From NCBI RefSeq assembly GCF_018614035.1, contig NZ_JAGGPA010000035.1:62001-126000 (forward strand): a DNA stretch of 64,000 nt, in the 5' to 3' direction. The DNA is from Streptomyces sp. ISL-96. GTDB lineage: Bacteria > Actinomycetota > Actinomycetes > Streptomycetales > Streptomycetaceae. A program made the position numbers and the translations under genes. Below the pieces are notes generated by a model. The model was not told the DNA's origin. It worked only from the letters and a program-made list of their open reading frames with translations, and searched no databases. Shown one piece after another: positions 33,677 through 43,198 of this stretch. Numbering within the stretch: the stretch's first letter is position 1; every line of letters starts with the position of its first letter.

Positions 33677-34269
33677 CCGGAACCACCTCCCACCACTCGG
33701 ATGCCGTGATCTCCCGCCAGGTGCGGCGCCTGGAGACGCTGCTGGAGGACCGTGGCATCGTCACCGGCGCCGCGGTCGACGAAGCCATCGACGCGTTTCT
33801 TACGGGCGCCTCGGCGGCCGGGGGCGCGCGCGTCGTGGCCCGGGCGTGGACCGATCCGGGGTTCCGGGCGCGGCTGCTGGCCGACGGGACCACGGCCGTC
33901 GCGGAGCTGGGGCTGTCGGCCGGGGGAGTGCAGCCGCAGCGGCTGCGCGTCGTCGAGAACACGGTGGACACGCACAACGTCGTGGTCTGCACACTCTGCT
34001 CCTGCTACCCGATCCGGCTGCTGGGGCCGTCGCCGAGCTGGTACAAGAGCGAGGCGTACCGTTCGCGGGTGGTGCGGGAGCCGCGGGCGGTGCTGGCCGA
34101 ATTCGGCCTGGTGCTGCCGGATGATGTCGCCGTGACGGTGTGGGACTCCACGTCGGAGACCCGGTACATGGTCCTGCCACGCCGCCCGGCGGACACGGAG
34201 CACCTGGCCGAACAGTCTCTGGCAGCCCTCATCACCCGCAGCGCCCTGATCGGCACGGCGGAGCTCTAG
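33673..34269 (+). CDS. cobalt-type nitrile hydratase alpha subunit (or thiocyanate hydrolase gamma)
   Basis: 198 aa from GTG. The metal-binding motif V-C106-T-L-C109-S-C111 is the cobalt-type variant (iron enzymes have VCSLCSC). The two outer Cys after the first become oxidised to sulfinate and sulfenate. 'RVVREPRAVLAEFGLVLPDDVAVTVWDSTSETRYMVLP' is the conserved C-terminal half. The enzyme hydrates nitriles to amides, or hydrolyses thiocyanate. No activator/metallochaperone gene and no amidase lie nearby, so cobalt insertion must be served from elsewhere. Confidence 0.88.
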   Translation: MTGTTSHHSDAVISRQVRRLETLLEDRGIVTGAAVDEAIDAFLTGASAAGGARVVARAWTDPGFRARLLADGTTAVAELGLSAGGVQPQRLRVVENTVDTHNVVVCTLCSCYPIRLLGPSPSWYKSEAYRSRVVREPRAVLAEFGLVLPDDVAVTVWDSTSETRYMVLPRRPADTEHLAEQSLAALITRSALIGTAEL

Positions 34270-34324
34270 CTCCGGTCTCCGCCCCTGGCCCGGGGGCGCC
34301 ACCGCTGCCCCACCCCCGCCCGGT

Positions 34325-34448
34325 GGGTCGGTGCCGCGCCGGGGCGTCTCCTCGGGTGCCGAACGTTCGGATAGGGGTGTTTTATTCGGGCTCGTTGCGT
34401 TCGACACCCTGCGGGGAGCGCCCCGACACGTCCCCTCCCGGCACCGTG
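34325..34448 (-). repeat. dispersed repeat, copy 2 (intergenic)
   Basis: 124 bp, the reverse complement of 13943-14065 with about 85-90 percent identity by eye. It lies between two convergent genes (NHase alpha and TPR). The middle (ataaaacacccctat) differs most. It contains CGAACGTTCG and potential GGGGCGCTCCCC pairing. Confidence 0.8.
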
Positions 34449-34461
34449 ACACGCGAAGCGC

Positions 34462-35859
34462 TCAGCGGCGGGGCCCGCCTCCCAAAGGCTCACCCAAGGC
34501 GTTCAGCGCCTCCCGCGCCTTCGGCGCCAGCAGTGGGGAGAACGCCGGGTTGATGCGCAACGCCTCCTCCAGATGACGCCTGGCCGCGCCGTACTCGCGC
34601 ACGTCCTGTTCGATCGCGCCCAGGTGGTAGAAGAACTGCGCGTTGCGCAAGCCGTAGTCCGTGGCTTTCCGGGCGTACTTGAGGGCCTCGGTGCGCTTTT
34701 CACCGGAGCGGAACAGGGCCCAAGCGAGGGCGTCCGCGACATGCGGGTTCGGATGCCGCCGCCACTCCGCCCGCAGCCGCCGCACCGCCGTGGCCGGATC
34801 ACCGTGGTCCGCGTCGAGCTGACCTAGGAGGAGTTCGTTGCCGCCGCCCCCGCGACGCTGCCGCAGGGCCACCCCTTCCCGTACGAGGGTGTACTGCTCC
34901 TGCGCCTGCGCCTCGCGGCCCAGGGACTGCAACAGCTCGCCGTACTCCAGGTGGAGTTCGGGGAGGGGGGTGAGTGCCAGCGCGGTCTGGTAATCACGTT
35001 CCGCGTCGGCCGTGAGGCCCAGGGACGCCAGGACGCGGGCGCGGCCCGCCTGGGCTCTTGTGTAGCCGGGGTCCGTCCCCAGGGCGGCCCCGTAGTGGCT
35101 CAGGGCCTCCTCCGGCTCGCCCCGTTCCCACGCCAGCTCACCCATGAGGTGAAGCCCGGTCACCTTCTCCGCCGCGGACCCCGCACGCGCCGTCGCGTCG
35201 GCCAGCGTCGCCGCCGCGTCCTCCCGCCAGCCCCGGTCGCGGTACACCTCCGCCGCGAGCCGCCGCACCGAGGGGCCCGGGTGCAGCGCCTCCAGCTTCT
35301 TCAGCGCCTCGGCGGCCGCGATCTGGTCGCCGAGGCGCGTGTACGCGCCGATCAGCACCGGGTACGCCGTCCAGCGCTTCGGCGACCGCTTCCGTACCGC
35401 CTCGCCCCACTTCTTCGCCGCGCGGTGGTCCCCCCGGGCGTGGGCGAGCGCCGCGAGACCGACCAGCGCGTCAGGATTGCCGCTCTTCCCGGGCCGTACG
35501 GACAGCGAGTGCCGCAGCGCCATCTCCGCGCGGGGGAAGTCCGTGGGGTCGGCCGTCCAGCGGCCCCGCTCCAGGTACGCCGAGCCGAGCACCGCCCAGG
35601 AGTGGTCGTCCTCGGGGTGCGCGCGCAGCCACGACTCGCGGTCGCCGATGAGTGCGGTCAGGTCGGCGGCGGAGGCCGGCACCCCGGCGCCCACGGCCTC
35701 GACGGCGGCCATCGCCCGTCCCACGGGGCCCGGCGCCGGCGCTTCTTCGCTCAGCCACCCCGACGCGAGCACCACCGCGACGCCGGCCGCCAGCACCGCC
35801 GTGCCCGTGAGCACGGCGACCCGGGGCCGCTGCCGCTTCACCTGCTGTTCCGTCTCCAT
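34462..35859 (-). CDS. membrane-anchored TPR protein
   Basis: 465 aa from METEQQVKRQRPRVAVL. One N-terminal transmembrane segment ('VAVLTGTAVLAAGVAVVLASGW') precedes at least seven TPR-like repeats, e.g. 'HSWAVLGSAYLERGRWTADPTDFPRAEMALRHSLSVRP' in pieces and 'AARRHLEEALRINPAFSPLL'. It resembles CycH/NrfG-like scaffold proteins, but no cytochrome genes are adjacent. Probably outward-facing protein-protein interaction module; partner unknown. Confidence 0.82.
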   Translation of the reverse strand: METEQQVKRQRPRVAVLTGTAVLAAGVAVVLASGWLSEEAPAPGPVGRAMAAVEAVGAGVPASAADLTALIGDRESWLRAHPEDDHSWAVLGSAYLERGRWTADPTDFPRAEMALRHSLSVRPGKSGNPDALVGLAALAHARGDHRAAKKWGEAVRKRSPKRWTAYPVLIGAYTRLGDQIAAAEALKKLEALHPGPSVRRLAAEVYRDRGWREDAAATLADATARAGSAAEKVTGLHLMGELAWERGEPEEALSHYGAALGTDPGYTRAQAGRARVLASLGLTADAERDYQTALALTPLPELHLEYGELLQSLGREAQAQEQYTLVREGVALRQRRGGGGNELLLGQLDADHGDPATAVRRLRAEWRRHPNPHVADALAWALFRSGEKRTEALKYARKATDYGLRNAQFFYHLGAIEQDVREYGAARRHLEEALRINPAFSPLLAPKAREALNALGEPLGGGPRR

Positions 35860-35938
35860 GGCGATCACTTTGCGCCAGTACTGGGGGCACGGGGAGTGAT
35901 TGAGGCCGGGCCTGTCGGGCTGCTGGGTTGGCTGGTCG

Positions 35939-38120
35939 CTGATTAGCAGGGTGGGCGATCTGTTGGGCAGCCTCGTTGGCCGGTCACCGGTAGCCCTGGG
36001 TGAACCCGGCTTTCACCGAGGCGGAACTGCTTGGTGGTGCCTTGGTGGGCACGGCGGTCCGATCGTGTATTTCGACCGGTCGGGCCACTCCGGAGAACAG
36101 GGTCCGGCCCCGGGCATCGCAGAAGGTGGTCGTCTTGATCGTGTACCCGCTTTGGTTCCCCTGTCGTAAGAGCCGGGCTGCACCGGTCGGGGGCGGCTAT
36201 GAGTTCGGGCACTGGGCGTGACTTCGACCAGGGTGGTTCGTTGATGTGATCGGCAGTTGAACAGGCTGGCGGAGCTGGGGGTGGGGTGGTGGCGAGGCGG
36301 ACGCGAGCTGTGAAGCGGCGTGAGCTGCGGCCCTACCGTGTTCTGGCCGCACCGTTCGTGGTCGCGCCGCCAGGCGGGTGCCGAATCCGGACTCGTCTGC
36401 GTGTGTCGGTGGCGGATGCGAGGGTGCTGCGGGCTGTCGGTGAGCACCTTGGCTCCTTGGCCGGAGAGGATCTCGCAAAGCGGGTACGGATCGGCAGGGT
36501 GCCGACCTCGCAGAATCGGCGAGCGGAGCGGAAGAAGGCGCTCACCGCCCGGTCGTCGTCACGGTGGGCAGGTGCGATCACCCGTACCTCCGAGGATCAA
36601 TACCAGCTTGCCCGGCGGGCACTCAATGCCCGGATCGGATCGCTGCGCCAGGCCGTGAAGGCCATAGAGGCCCGCCTCAAGGCGTCAGCCGGTATCAGTA
36701 TCCGCAGGGGGCGGCGAACAGTGCGTGGCTACGCGGACGGCGCGGAGCGACTGGCGAAGCAGCAGCGGCTACAGGTTCTGCGAGCCGACCTGCGTGAGGC
36801 GCTGCGGGAACGCGATCACGGGCCAGTGCGGGTGACGCGGGGCGGGCGGCGATTCTTCAACTCCCGCCACCACCTGTACGAGACCGCGCCCGACACCAAG
36901 CCGCTGACCAAGATCGCCTGGCAGGACCGGGTTGACGACTGGGGCGAGGAGTGGGGTGCGCGGCGGTTGTTCCTGACTGCGGACGGAGAGGCGGGGGGCC
37001 CCGTTCGGAAAATACACGATCAGCGTCGCCCTCGCCGACGGCACAGTCAACCTGGTGCTGCCCGAGCCGCTGCGCCAGCGGTATGCGAATGCCCCACGCG
37101 GCCGCTATGCGCTCGATACGGCCGCGGTGTTCACGCACCGGGGCGAGCAGTGGCTGGACCGGGTCCGCGCAGGTGCGTCGGTGCGCTACGACATCAGCTA
37201 CGACCCTGCACGGGGGCGCTGGTACCTGGATGCCTCCTGGTCCACGGTGACCAAGGGTCAGAAGGTCTTCGTCCCTGCCCTGGAGGTGCTGCGGCAGCGA
37301 CCGGCGCTCGCGGTAGATGTGAACGCTGACCACTTGGCCGCCTGGATCCTCGACCCCTGCGGCAACCCCGTCGACGGGCCCCACACCATCCCCTTGGACC
37401 TGGCCGGTCTCCCCGCATCGGTGCGCGATGCGCGGCTGCGGGAAGCCATCTCCCGACTGATCCACCTCGCCCAGGTCCATGGTTGTGCCGCGCTGGTGAT
37501 CGAGGACCTGGACTTTGTCGACGCCCGTGCCACCGGGCGGGAGACTATGGGCCGGGGCACGCGCGGTAAGGCCTTCCGCCGTACCGTTTCTGGTATCCCG
37601 ACCGGGAAGTTCCGTGACCGGGTCACTGGCATGGCCCACCACACCGGTCTGTCGGTGATCGCCGTCGATCCGGCGTATTCGAGCAAGTGGGGCGCCCAGC
37701 ACTGGCTAGGCGCTCTGAAGGAGACCAGAACCGGCTCGACCATCGTGACGGGGCACCATGCCGCGTCGGTGGTCGTCGGCAGGCGCGGCCTGGGTGTCAA
37801 GGCCCGGCGCAGGAGAGACGGAACCCGCCAAACCTCCAACCGCCACATGCTGTCGCGTGTGCGCGCGGGGGCCGTGCGACCGGAGGATCGCACCGGGCCA
37901 GCCGTTCCCGTATCGCCGAGTCACCGAACCCAGGCCCGCGCGGAGCGGACAGCTCCGGCCGGGACGACTCGCAGCACCACACCCGTGGTGCGTCAGACGA
38001 GATCGCGTCGGCCCGGAAAGCACCCGCCCCACGGCCCCACCACCGTTCGGGGGCCCAGCAACCCAGACCAGCAATTAACGCTGCCTGGAATGCCTGACAT
38101 AGCCAACCATGGCTAATCAG
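35939..38120 (+). mobile_element. TnpB-like element B (2.2 kb, single frameshifted nuclease gene)
   Basis: CTGATTAGC (35939-35947) and its inverted copy GCTAATCAG (38112-38120) bound the insertion. The nuclease ORF stops at 38116, inside the right repeat. The 340 bp from the left end to the start codon show no gene. The ends resemble those of the elements at 52593 and 53587. No transposase gene is present. Confidence 0.65.
36286..38116 (+). pseudogene. TnpB-like RuvC nuclease with one frameshift
   Basis: From GTG 36286 (VVARRTRAVKRRELRPYRV). The first 240 codons are in one frame to 'LFLTADGEAG'; the protein continues one frame over as 'GAPFGKYTISVALADGTVNL'. The shift is at a GGGGGG/CCCC run near 37000, so one base indel or a slippage site. 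RuvC-I 'LAVDVNADHLAAWIL' (Asp), RuvC-II 'ALVIEDLDFVD' (Glu). No zinc-ribbon Cys. The RuvC-III Asp is not evident: the region reads 'TGHHAASVVVGRRGLG'. The 110-residue tail is R/P/T-rich and ends 'DQQLTLPG...NHG' at the element edge. Confidence 0.75.
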
Positions 38121-38167
38121 CTCAAGGAACGGTTCACACCGATGGCCGCGAGTGCCACGCTGGGACC

Positions 38168-39535
38168 ATGGACGATCTTCTCGTACAGCTGCGTGCGGGC
38201 CTGCCGGCCGAGGCATTGATCACCGACCCGGACGTCATGGCCTCGTACGCCCATGACATGGCCGGATTCTGCGAAGCCGGAGCCCCGGCCGTGGTGGCCC
38301 TGCCGCGCACCGTCGAGCAGGTCCAGCACATCATGCGCACCGCGACCGCGCTGCGCGTCCCCGTCGTGCCGCAGGGCGCGCGGACGGGGCTGTCCGGCGC
38401 CGCCAACGCGACCGACGGCTGCATCGTGCTGTCGCTGGTGAAGATGGACCGGATTCTGGAGATCAGTGCGGTTGACCGGATCGCCGTGGTGGAGCCGGGG
38501 GTGATCAATGCGGTGCTGTCGCGCGCTGTGGGTGAGGAAGGGCTCTACTACCCGCCGGACCCGTCGAGTTGGGAGATGTGCACCGTCGGCGGCAACATCG
38601 GCACGGCTGCCGGTGGGCTGTGCTGTGTGAAGTACGGCGTGACCGCCGAGTACGTGCTGGGGCTGGATGTCGTGCTTGCCGACGGGAGGCTTCTCACGAC
38701 GGGGCGGCGCACGGCCAAGGGCGTCGCGGGCTACGACCTCACCCGGCTCTTCGTCGGCTCGGAAGGCACTCTCGGCATCGTTGTCAAGGCGGTACTCGCG
38801 CTGAAGCCCGCACCACCGCGGCAGCTCGTCCTCGCCGCCGAGTTCCCGACCGTGGCCGCCGCGTGCGACGCCGTCTGCGAGATCATGGCGCGCGGGCATG
38901 CCCCTTCGCTGCTCGAGCTCATGGACCGTACGACCCTGCGCGCAGTCAACAAGATGGCGAACATGGGGCTTCCCGAGTCCACCGAGGCGCTGCTGCTCGC
39001 CGCCTTCGACACCCCGGACCCGGCCGCCGACCTGGCGGTGGTCGGTGAGCTGTGCACCGCGGCCGGCGCTTCCGGGGTCGTCCCCGCCGACGACGCCGCC
39101 GAGTCCGAACTGCTGTTGAAGGCGCGGCGGATGTCCCTTACGGCGCTTGAAGCGGTGAAGTCCGCGACGATGATCGACGATGTGTGCGTGCCGCGCTCGA
39201 AGCTCGGCGCGATGCTGGAGGGAACGGCCGTCATCGCGGAGAAGTACGACCTCGTCATCGGGGTGTGCGCGCACGCGGGTGACGGCAATACGCATCCCGT
39301 TGTGTGCTTCGACCATCTGGACGAGGACGAGTCGCGGCGCGCCCGTGAATCCTTCGACGAGATCATGGCGCTCGGCCTGGAACTCGGCGGCACGATCACC
39401 GGCGAGCACGGTGTCGGCGTACTGAAGAAGGAATGGCTGGCGCGCGAACTCGGGCCGGTGGGAGTCGAGTTGCAGCAGGCGGTCAAAGCGGCCTTCGACC
39501 CGCTCGGGCTGCTCAACCCGGGCAAGGTCCTCTGA
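38168..39535 (+). CDS. FAD-linked oxidase, glycolate/D-lactate oxidase GlcD type
   Basis: 455 aa. The PCMH FAD domain has 'AVVALPRTVEQVQHIMRTATALRVPVVPQGARTGLSGAA' and 'TVGGNIGTAAGGLCCVKYG'. The C-terminal domain has 'VCAHAGDGNTHPVVCFD' and 'ITGEHGVGVLKKEWL', with the conserved His residues. It ends 'FDPLGLLNPGKVL'. It oxidises a 2-hydroxyacid such as glycolate or D-lactate; no GlcE/GlcF partners are adjacent, so it acts alone or with distant partners. The TnpB-like insertion ends 48 bp upstream and may have displaced its promoter. Confidence 0.9.
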   Translation: MDDLLVQLRAGLPAEALITDPDVMASYAHDMAGFCEAGAPAVVALPRTVEQVQHIMRTATALRVPVVPQGARTGLSGAANATDGCIVLSLVKMDRILEISAVDRIAVVEPGVINAVLSRAVGEEGLYYPPDPSSWEMCTVGGNIGTAAGGLCCVKYGVTAEYVLGLDVVLADGRLLTTGRRTAKGVAGYDLTRLFVGSEGTLGIVVKAVLALKPAPPRQLVLAAEFPTVAAACDAVCEIMARGHAPSLLELMDRTTLRAVNKMANMGLPESTEALLLAAFDTPDPAADLAVVGELCTAAGASGVVPADDAAESELLLKARRMSLTALEAVKSATMIDDVCVPRSKLGAMLEGTAVIAEKYDLVIGVCAHAGDGNTHPVVCFDHLDEDESRRARESFDEIMALGLELGGTITGEHGVGVLKKEWLARELGPVGVELQQAVKAAFDPLGLLNPGKVL

Positions 39536-39628
39536 GGCGCGAGACGTACGGCCAAAGTCCGATGGCCCGGGCGCGGTGCTGCGCATAGCGTGGGGAGGCA
39601 GGTCAAACAGCCTCAACGAGGAGGAACC

Positions 39629-40012
39629 GTGCCCGCGCGCCTCGACCACACCATCGTCCGCAGTCGCGACCGCTTCGCCGCCGCCCGCTTCCTCACGGAG
39701 CTGATCGGCGCCCCGGAGCCGAAGCCCTTCGGCCCCTTCGCGAGCGTGCCGCTGGAGAACGGTGTCACGCTCGACTACATGGACTCCGACAGCGCGCGGA
39801 TCGTCTCGCAGCATCTGGCGTTCCTGGTGCCGGACAGTGAGTTCGACGAGATCCTCGCGCGGGTGAAGGAGCGGGAACTCCCCTACTGGGCCGACCCGCA
39901 TCACGAGACGTCGCAGCAGATCAACCACCTTTTCCATGGGCGCGGGTTCTACATCGACGATCCCGACGGCCACTCCGTCGAGTTCATCACCCATACGTAC
40001 GTGAGCGACTGA
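39629..40012 (+). CDS. VOC (glyoxalase/bleomycin resistance) family protein
   Basis: 127 aa from GTG after GAGGAGGA. It starts MPARLDHTIVRSRDRFAAAR with the metal ligand candidates His in 'LDHTIV', 'QHLAFLV' and Glu in 'GHSVEFITH'. The paired beta-alpha-beta-beta-beta motif is of dioxygenase/glyoxalase type. Substrate unknown. It is followed convergently by the ssgG-like gene. Confidence 0.87.
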   Translation: MPARLDHTIVRSRDRFAAARFLTELIGAPEPKPFGPFASVPLENGVTLDYMDSDSARIVSQHLAFLVPDSEFDEILARVKERELPYWADPHHETSQQINHLFHGRGFYIDDPDGHSVEFITHTYVSD

Positions 40013-40029
40013 AGCTTTCTGGTCTTCGC

Positions 40030-40506
40030 TCATGCCTCGCCGTCCTGGGACTCGTCCGACGGCCACGGATCGCGCAGCCACAGGTCGTCGGCCGGGGCCG
40101 GCGTCAGCAGCTCGGCCAGCGCCTCCTCCATGCCCAGCCGTCCGGACTCCGTCCCGGGCGGGACCGCGCGCAGCGTGCGCTCCAGCCAGGCGGACACGGC
40201 CGCGGACGGCGCCTCCAGGAGGGCGTCACCGTCGGGCGACGTCAGGGCCACGCAGAGCACGCTGCGCGAGTCGATCTTGGTCGGCCAGACCCGGACGTCG
40301 CCGTGGCCGCACGGCCGGAACACGCCCTCGACGAGCAGCTCGCGCGCGAACGTCCAGTTCACCGGGGCGTCCGAGCCGATGTGGAAACTGATGTGCACGG
40401 CGTACGGGTCCTGGGTGCGGTAGGTCAGCCGGGCCGGGACGGGGATGCTGCGCTCGGGCGACAGCACCATGTTGAGTTCGAGTTCGCGTTCCACCACGGT
40501 GTGCAT
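40030..40506 (-). CDS. ssgG: SsgA-like protein, probably SsgG
   Basis: 158 aa, MHTVVERELELNMVLSPERS. SALP signature: 'PVPARLTYRTQDPYAVHISFHIGSDAPVNWTFARELLVEGVFRPCGHGDVRVWP' in pieces. SALPs are unique to morphologically complex actinomycetes and direct septum placement and spore-wall maturation. Its position near the hppD region matches the SsgG locus of Streptomyces, hence the symbol; distinguishing it from other SALPs by eye is less certain. SsgG affects septum localisation in spore chains. Confidence 0.82.
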   Translation of the reverse strand: MHTVVERELELNMVLSPERSIPVPARLTYRTQDPYAVHISFHIGSDAPVNWTFARELLVEGVFRPCGHGDVRVWPTKIDSRSVLCVALTSPDGDALLEAPSAAVSAWLERTLRAVPPGTESGRLGMEEALAELLTPAPADDLWLRDPWPSDESQDGEA

Positions 40507-40773
40507 GAGGTGCCTTCCTCTCCTGGTACGGGGCCTGCGCCTTCGAGCGGGCCTCAGAAGGAGAGAGGGGCTTGACGCCGGTTCATTACGCGACTTCCGG
40601 CAATGACTTCAAAGTCTTTCGGGCGGCCGTGAGTAGGCCGTGGGCAGGCCACGGGGAGGGTGTGGGGATGCCCGGAAAGAAGTGCTTCCATTGGGACCGG
40701 CCCGGCGCGTCGCGGCGGTCTGATAGATGTGGACCTCGATAACGAGGCCATCGACTAGATACGGGACACGGTG

Positions 40774-42369
40774 ATGAGCGCCCCCACCCCGGCCAGCGGC
40801 GACAGCAGCCCCACTCCTGGCTACTATCCCGACCCGTCCATCCCCGGTTACGTCCGGTTCTGGAACGGGGCCTCATGGGTGCCCGGAACCAGTCGCCCCG
40901 CCCCGTCGGACGGCGAGGGAATGCCGGCCGTGCCCGCGGGCACGGCGCCCTCTGCCCCCGCCCCTGCCCCCACCCCCGCCGTCGAGGAGACCGGTCCCCA
41001 CTTCTTCGACGAGGAACCCGAGGGCGCGCACCTGCACGGCAGCCCCCCTGAACCGGCGTCGGCCTGGCAGGCGGACACATCCCGCCAGACCGGCTTCGGC
41101 GGCGAACGCGACCGCCGCGTCTCGTGGGGCTCCCCCCAGCCGGACCCCGCCACGGGCACCACACCTCCTGCCGCCGGCGGTACGCCGGAGGACCCCCGCC
41201 GCGCTGCTGCGCCGACGCCGCGTGATGCCTCGGGCGATCAGCGCCGCGGCAGCGGCGGGGTCGACCTCCGGCGTACGGGCGGCTCCGCGCCGGAAGCCTC
41301 CCCGGGCGCGGCACCCCGTGGCGGTACGCCCCCAGCCCCGGCCGAGGCCGGCCCGCGCGGCACCGGCGGCGCGGACCCCAGCGGCGGTGCGCTTCCCGGC
41401 GTCCGTACGCCCCCTCCCCACGACGGCACGGTCACCATCCGCGCCCAGCGCCGCGGCGACGCGGAGTCCCCGCGCACGGCCCAGGCCGACGGAACGATGG
41501 CCATCAGGACCATGACCCCGGGCGCGGGCCGCCCCCAAGTCCCGGGCCAGGCCCGCCCCGGCCAGGGACAGACACCTGGCACCCCCCAGGCACAAGCCCC
41601 CGCGCAAGCGCAGCCCCAGGGTCAGGTGCCCCCGCAGCCGCATGCTCCCGGTCGGGCCCCGGCCCCCGGCCAGGGGCAGCCGCCGGTTGCGCCGGGCCCA
41701 CAGGCCGGCGGTGGGATCGCTGCCGCTCCGGTTTCTTCCGGGGCGGGCGGCGGAGCCGCCTCCTGGGCGCAGCAGGTGCATCAGCTCGCCCAGCCCGACC
41801 GGGCCGAGGCCGGCGCGCCGCCCGTCGTGCCCTGGAAGCCGCCGGTCAGCGATCCGTTCCTGCAGGCCGCCCAGGCCCAGGCCGCGGCCAGGCCCGCCGG
41901 CCTCGCCAAGCGGCTGGCCGCCCGGCTGATCGACACCGTCGTCCTCGGCGCAGGCGTCAGCGCGGTCGGCCTACCGCTCGTATCCGCCGCACTCGCGCAC
42001 ATCGACGACAAGATCGAGGCGGCGAAGCTCTCCGGCGAGACCGTGACCGTATGGCTGCTCGACGGGACCACCGCCGGGTACTTCGGCATCGTGCTCGGCG
42101 CGTACCTCCTCCTCGGAGTGGTGTACGAGGTCCTGCCGACCGCCAAGTGGGGCCGTACGCTCGGCAAGAAGCTGTGCCGGATGCACGTGCGGGACATCGA
42201 GGCGCACGAACCCCCGACGTTCGGCGCCGCGCTGCGCCGCTGGCTGGTCTACGGAGTGCTCGGCGTCCTCGCCGTCGGCGTCGTCAACGCCGCGTGGTGC
42301 CTGTTCGACCGCCCGTGGCGGCAGTGCTGGCACGACAAGGCGGCCCGTACGTTCGTGGCCGGGGACTGA
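40774..42369 (+). CDS. RDD-family membrane protein with DUF2510 and a long Pro-rich linker
   Basis: 531 aa from ATG 40774. Residues 15-45 form a DUF2510 motif ('PGYYPDPSIPGYVRFWNGASW'). Residues 45-350 are Pro/Gly/Ala/Gln-rich and disordered ('APAQAQPQGQVPPQPH'). The C-terminal 180 residues are the RDD domain: 'LAKRLAARLIDTVVLGAGV' (the R..D signature), a second helix 'GYFGIVLGAYLLLGVVYEV', and 'GRTLGKKLCRMHV'. About three transmembrane helices. Function unknown; RDD proteins may be transporters. Adjacent to a second RDD gene. Confidence 0.85.
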   Translation: MSAPTPASGDSSPTPGYYPDPSIPGYVRFWNGASWVPGTSRPAPSDGEGMPAVPAGTAPSAPAPAPTPAVEETGPHFFDEEPEGAHLHGSPPEPASAWQADTSRQTGFGGERDRRVSWGSPQPDPATGTTPPAAGGTPEDPRRAAAPTPRDASGDQRRGSGGVDLRRTGGSAPEASPGAAPRGGTPPAPAEAGPRGTGGADPSGGALPGVRTPPPHDGTVTIRAQRRGDAESPRTAQADGTMAIRTMTPGAGRPQVPGQARPGQGQTPGTPQAQAPAQAQPQGQVPPQPHAPGRAPAPGQGQPPVAPGPQAGGGIAAAPVSSGAGGGAASWAQQVHQLAQPDRAEAGAPPVVPWKPPVSDPFLQAAQAQAAARPAGLAKRLAARLIDTVVLGAGVSAVGLPLVSAALAHIDDKIEAAKLSGETVTVWLLDGTTAGYFGIVLGAYLLLGVVYEVLPTAKWGRTLGKKLCRMHVRDIEAHEPPTFGAALRRWLVYGVLGVLAVGVVNAAWCLFDRPWRQCWHDKAARTFVAGD

Positions 42370-42439
42370 CGGGCACCCAGGTCCCCCGAACGGCACCCGA
42401 CCGGATGCGGGCGGCGGGGGGGCGCGGTCGACTGCGGTT

Positions 42440-43198
42440 ATGAGCAACGATCAGCCGCCGACCGGTCCGCCGCCCGATGACGACCCGTTCCGCAAGAAGC
42501 CGCCGGAGGAGCCGCCGTCGACGCCGCCACCCCCGTCGGGCGGCGGACCGTACGGGGAAGGCGGCACCGGCGGTCCGGGCGGCCCCGCCGAACCCGGCCA
42601 GCCCGGCGGTCCGACCCCACCCGGCCCCGGCTCCCCCTACGGTGGCTCCCCGTACGGCGACTCGCCCTACGGCGGCGGCCCGTACGGCACCCCGCCCCCG
42701 CCCTACAGCGGCGGCGCCGCCGACCCGCTCGCGGGCATGCCACCGCTGGCCCCCACCGGCAAGCGCGTCGCGGCCCGCATCATCGACGGACTGATCGTCG
42801 GCATCCCGCTGGGTCTCATCGGCTGGCTGATCGGCATGTTCGACAGTTACAACAGCGACGACTGGGACGAAGTCTCGACCATGTCCGACGGCAAGTCGCT
42901 GATCTGGCAGCTCGTCACCATGGTCGTGTACATCGGCTACGACACCTACCTGACGGCCAAGGACGGGCAGACCATCGGCAAGCGGCTGATGAACCTGCGC
43001 GTCGCGATGCTCAACAACGGCATGGTCCCGGAGATGAACGCGTCACTGCTGCGCGCCGTGATCCTGTGGGTGCCGGCTCTGATCTGCTGCTTCTGCCTCT
43101 GGTGGCTCATCAACCTGGTGATGATCCTGGTCGACAAGCCCTACAGACAGGGGCTGCACGACAAGGCGGCCAAGACGGTGGTGGTCTCAACCACGTAG
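42440..43198 (+). CDS. RDD-family membrane protein with Pro-rich N-terminus
   Basis: 252 aa, MSNDQPPTGPPPDDDPF. Residues 1-100 are Pro/Gly/Tyr-rich with 'SPYGGSPYGDSPYGGG' repeats, a cytosolic disordered tail. RDD domain: 'TGKRVAARIIDGLIVGIPLGLIGWLI', 'IGYDTYLTAKDGQTIGKRLMNLRV', 'VILWVPALICCFCLWWLINLVMILVD', and 'QGLHDKAAKTVVV'. Three helices. Same strand as the previous RDD gene, 70 bp apart. It overlaps the end of the convergent small membrane gene by 12 bp. Confidence 0.86.
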   Translation: MSNDQPPTGPPPDDDPFRKKPPEEPPSTPPPPSGGGPYGEGGTGGPGGPAEPGQPGGPTPPGPGSPYGGSPYGDSPYGGGPYGTPPPPYSGGAADPLAGMPPLAPTGKRVAARIIDGLIVGIPLGLIGWLIGMFDSYNSDDWDEVSTMSDGKSLIWQLVTMVVYIGYDTYLTAKDGQTIGKRLMNLRVAMLNNGMVPEMNASLLRAVILWVPALICCFCLWWLINLVMILVDKPYRQGLHDKAAKTVVVSTT

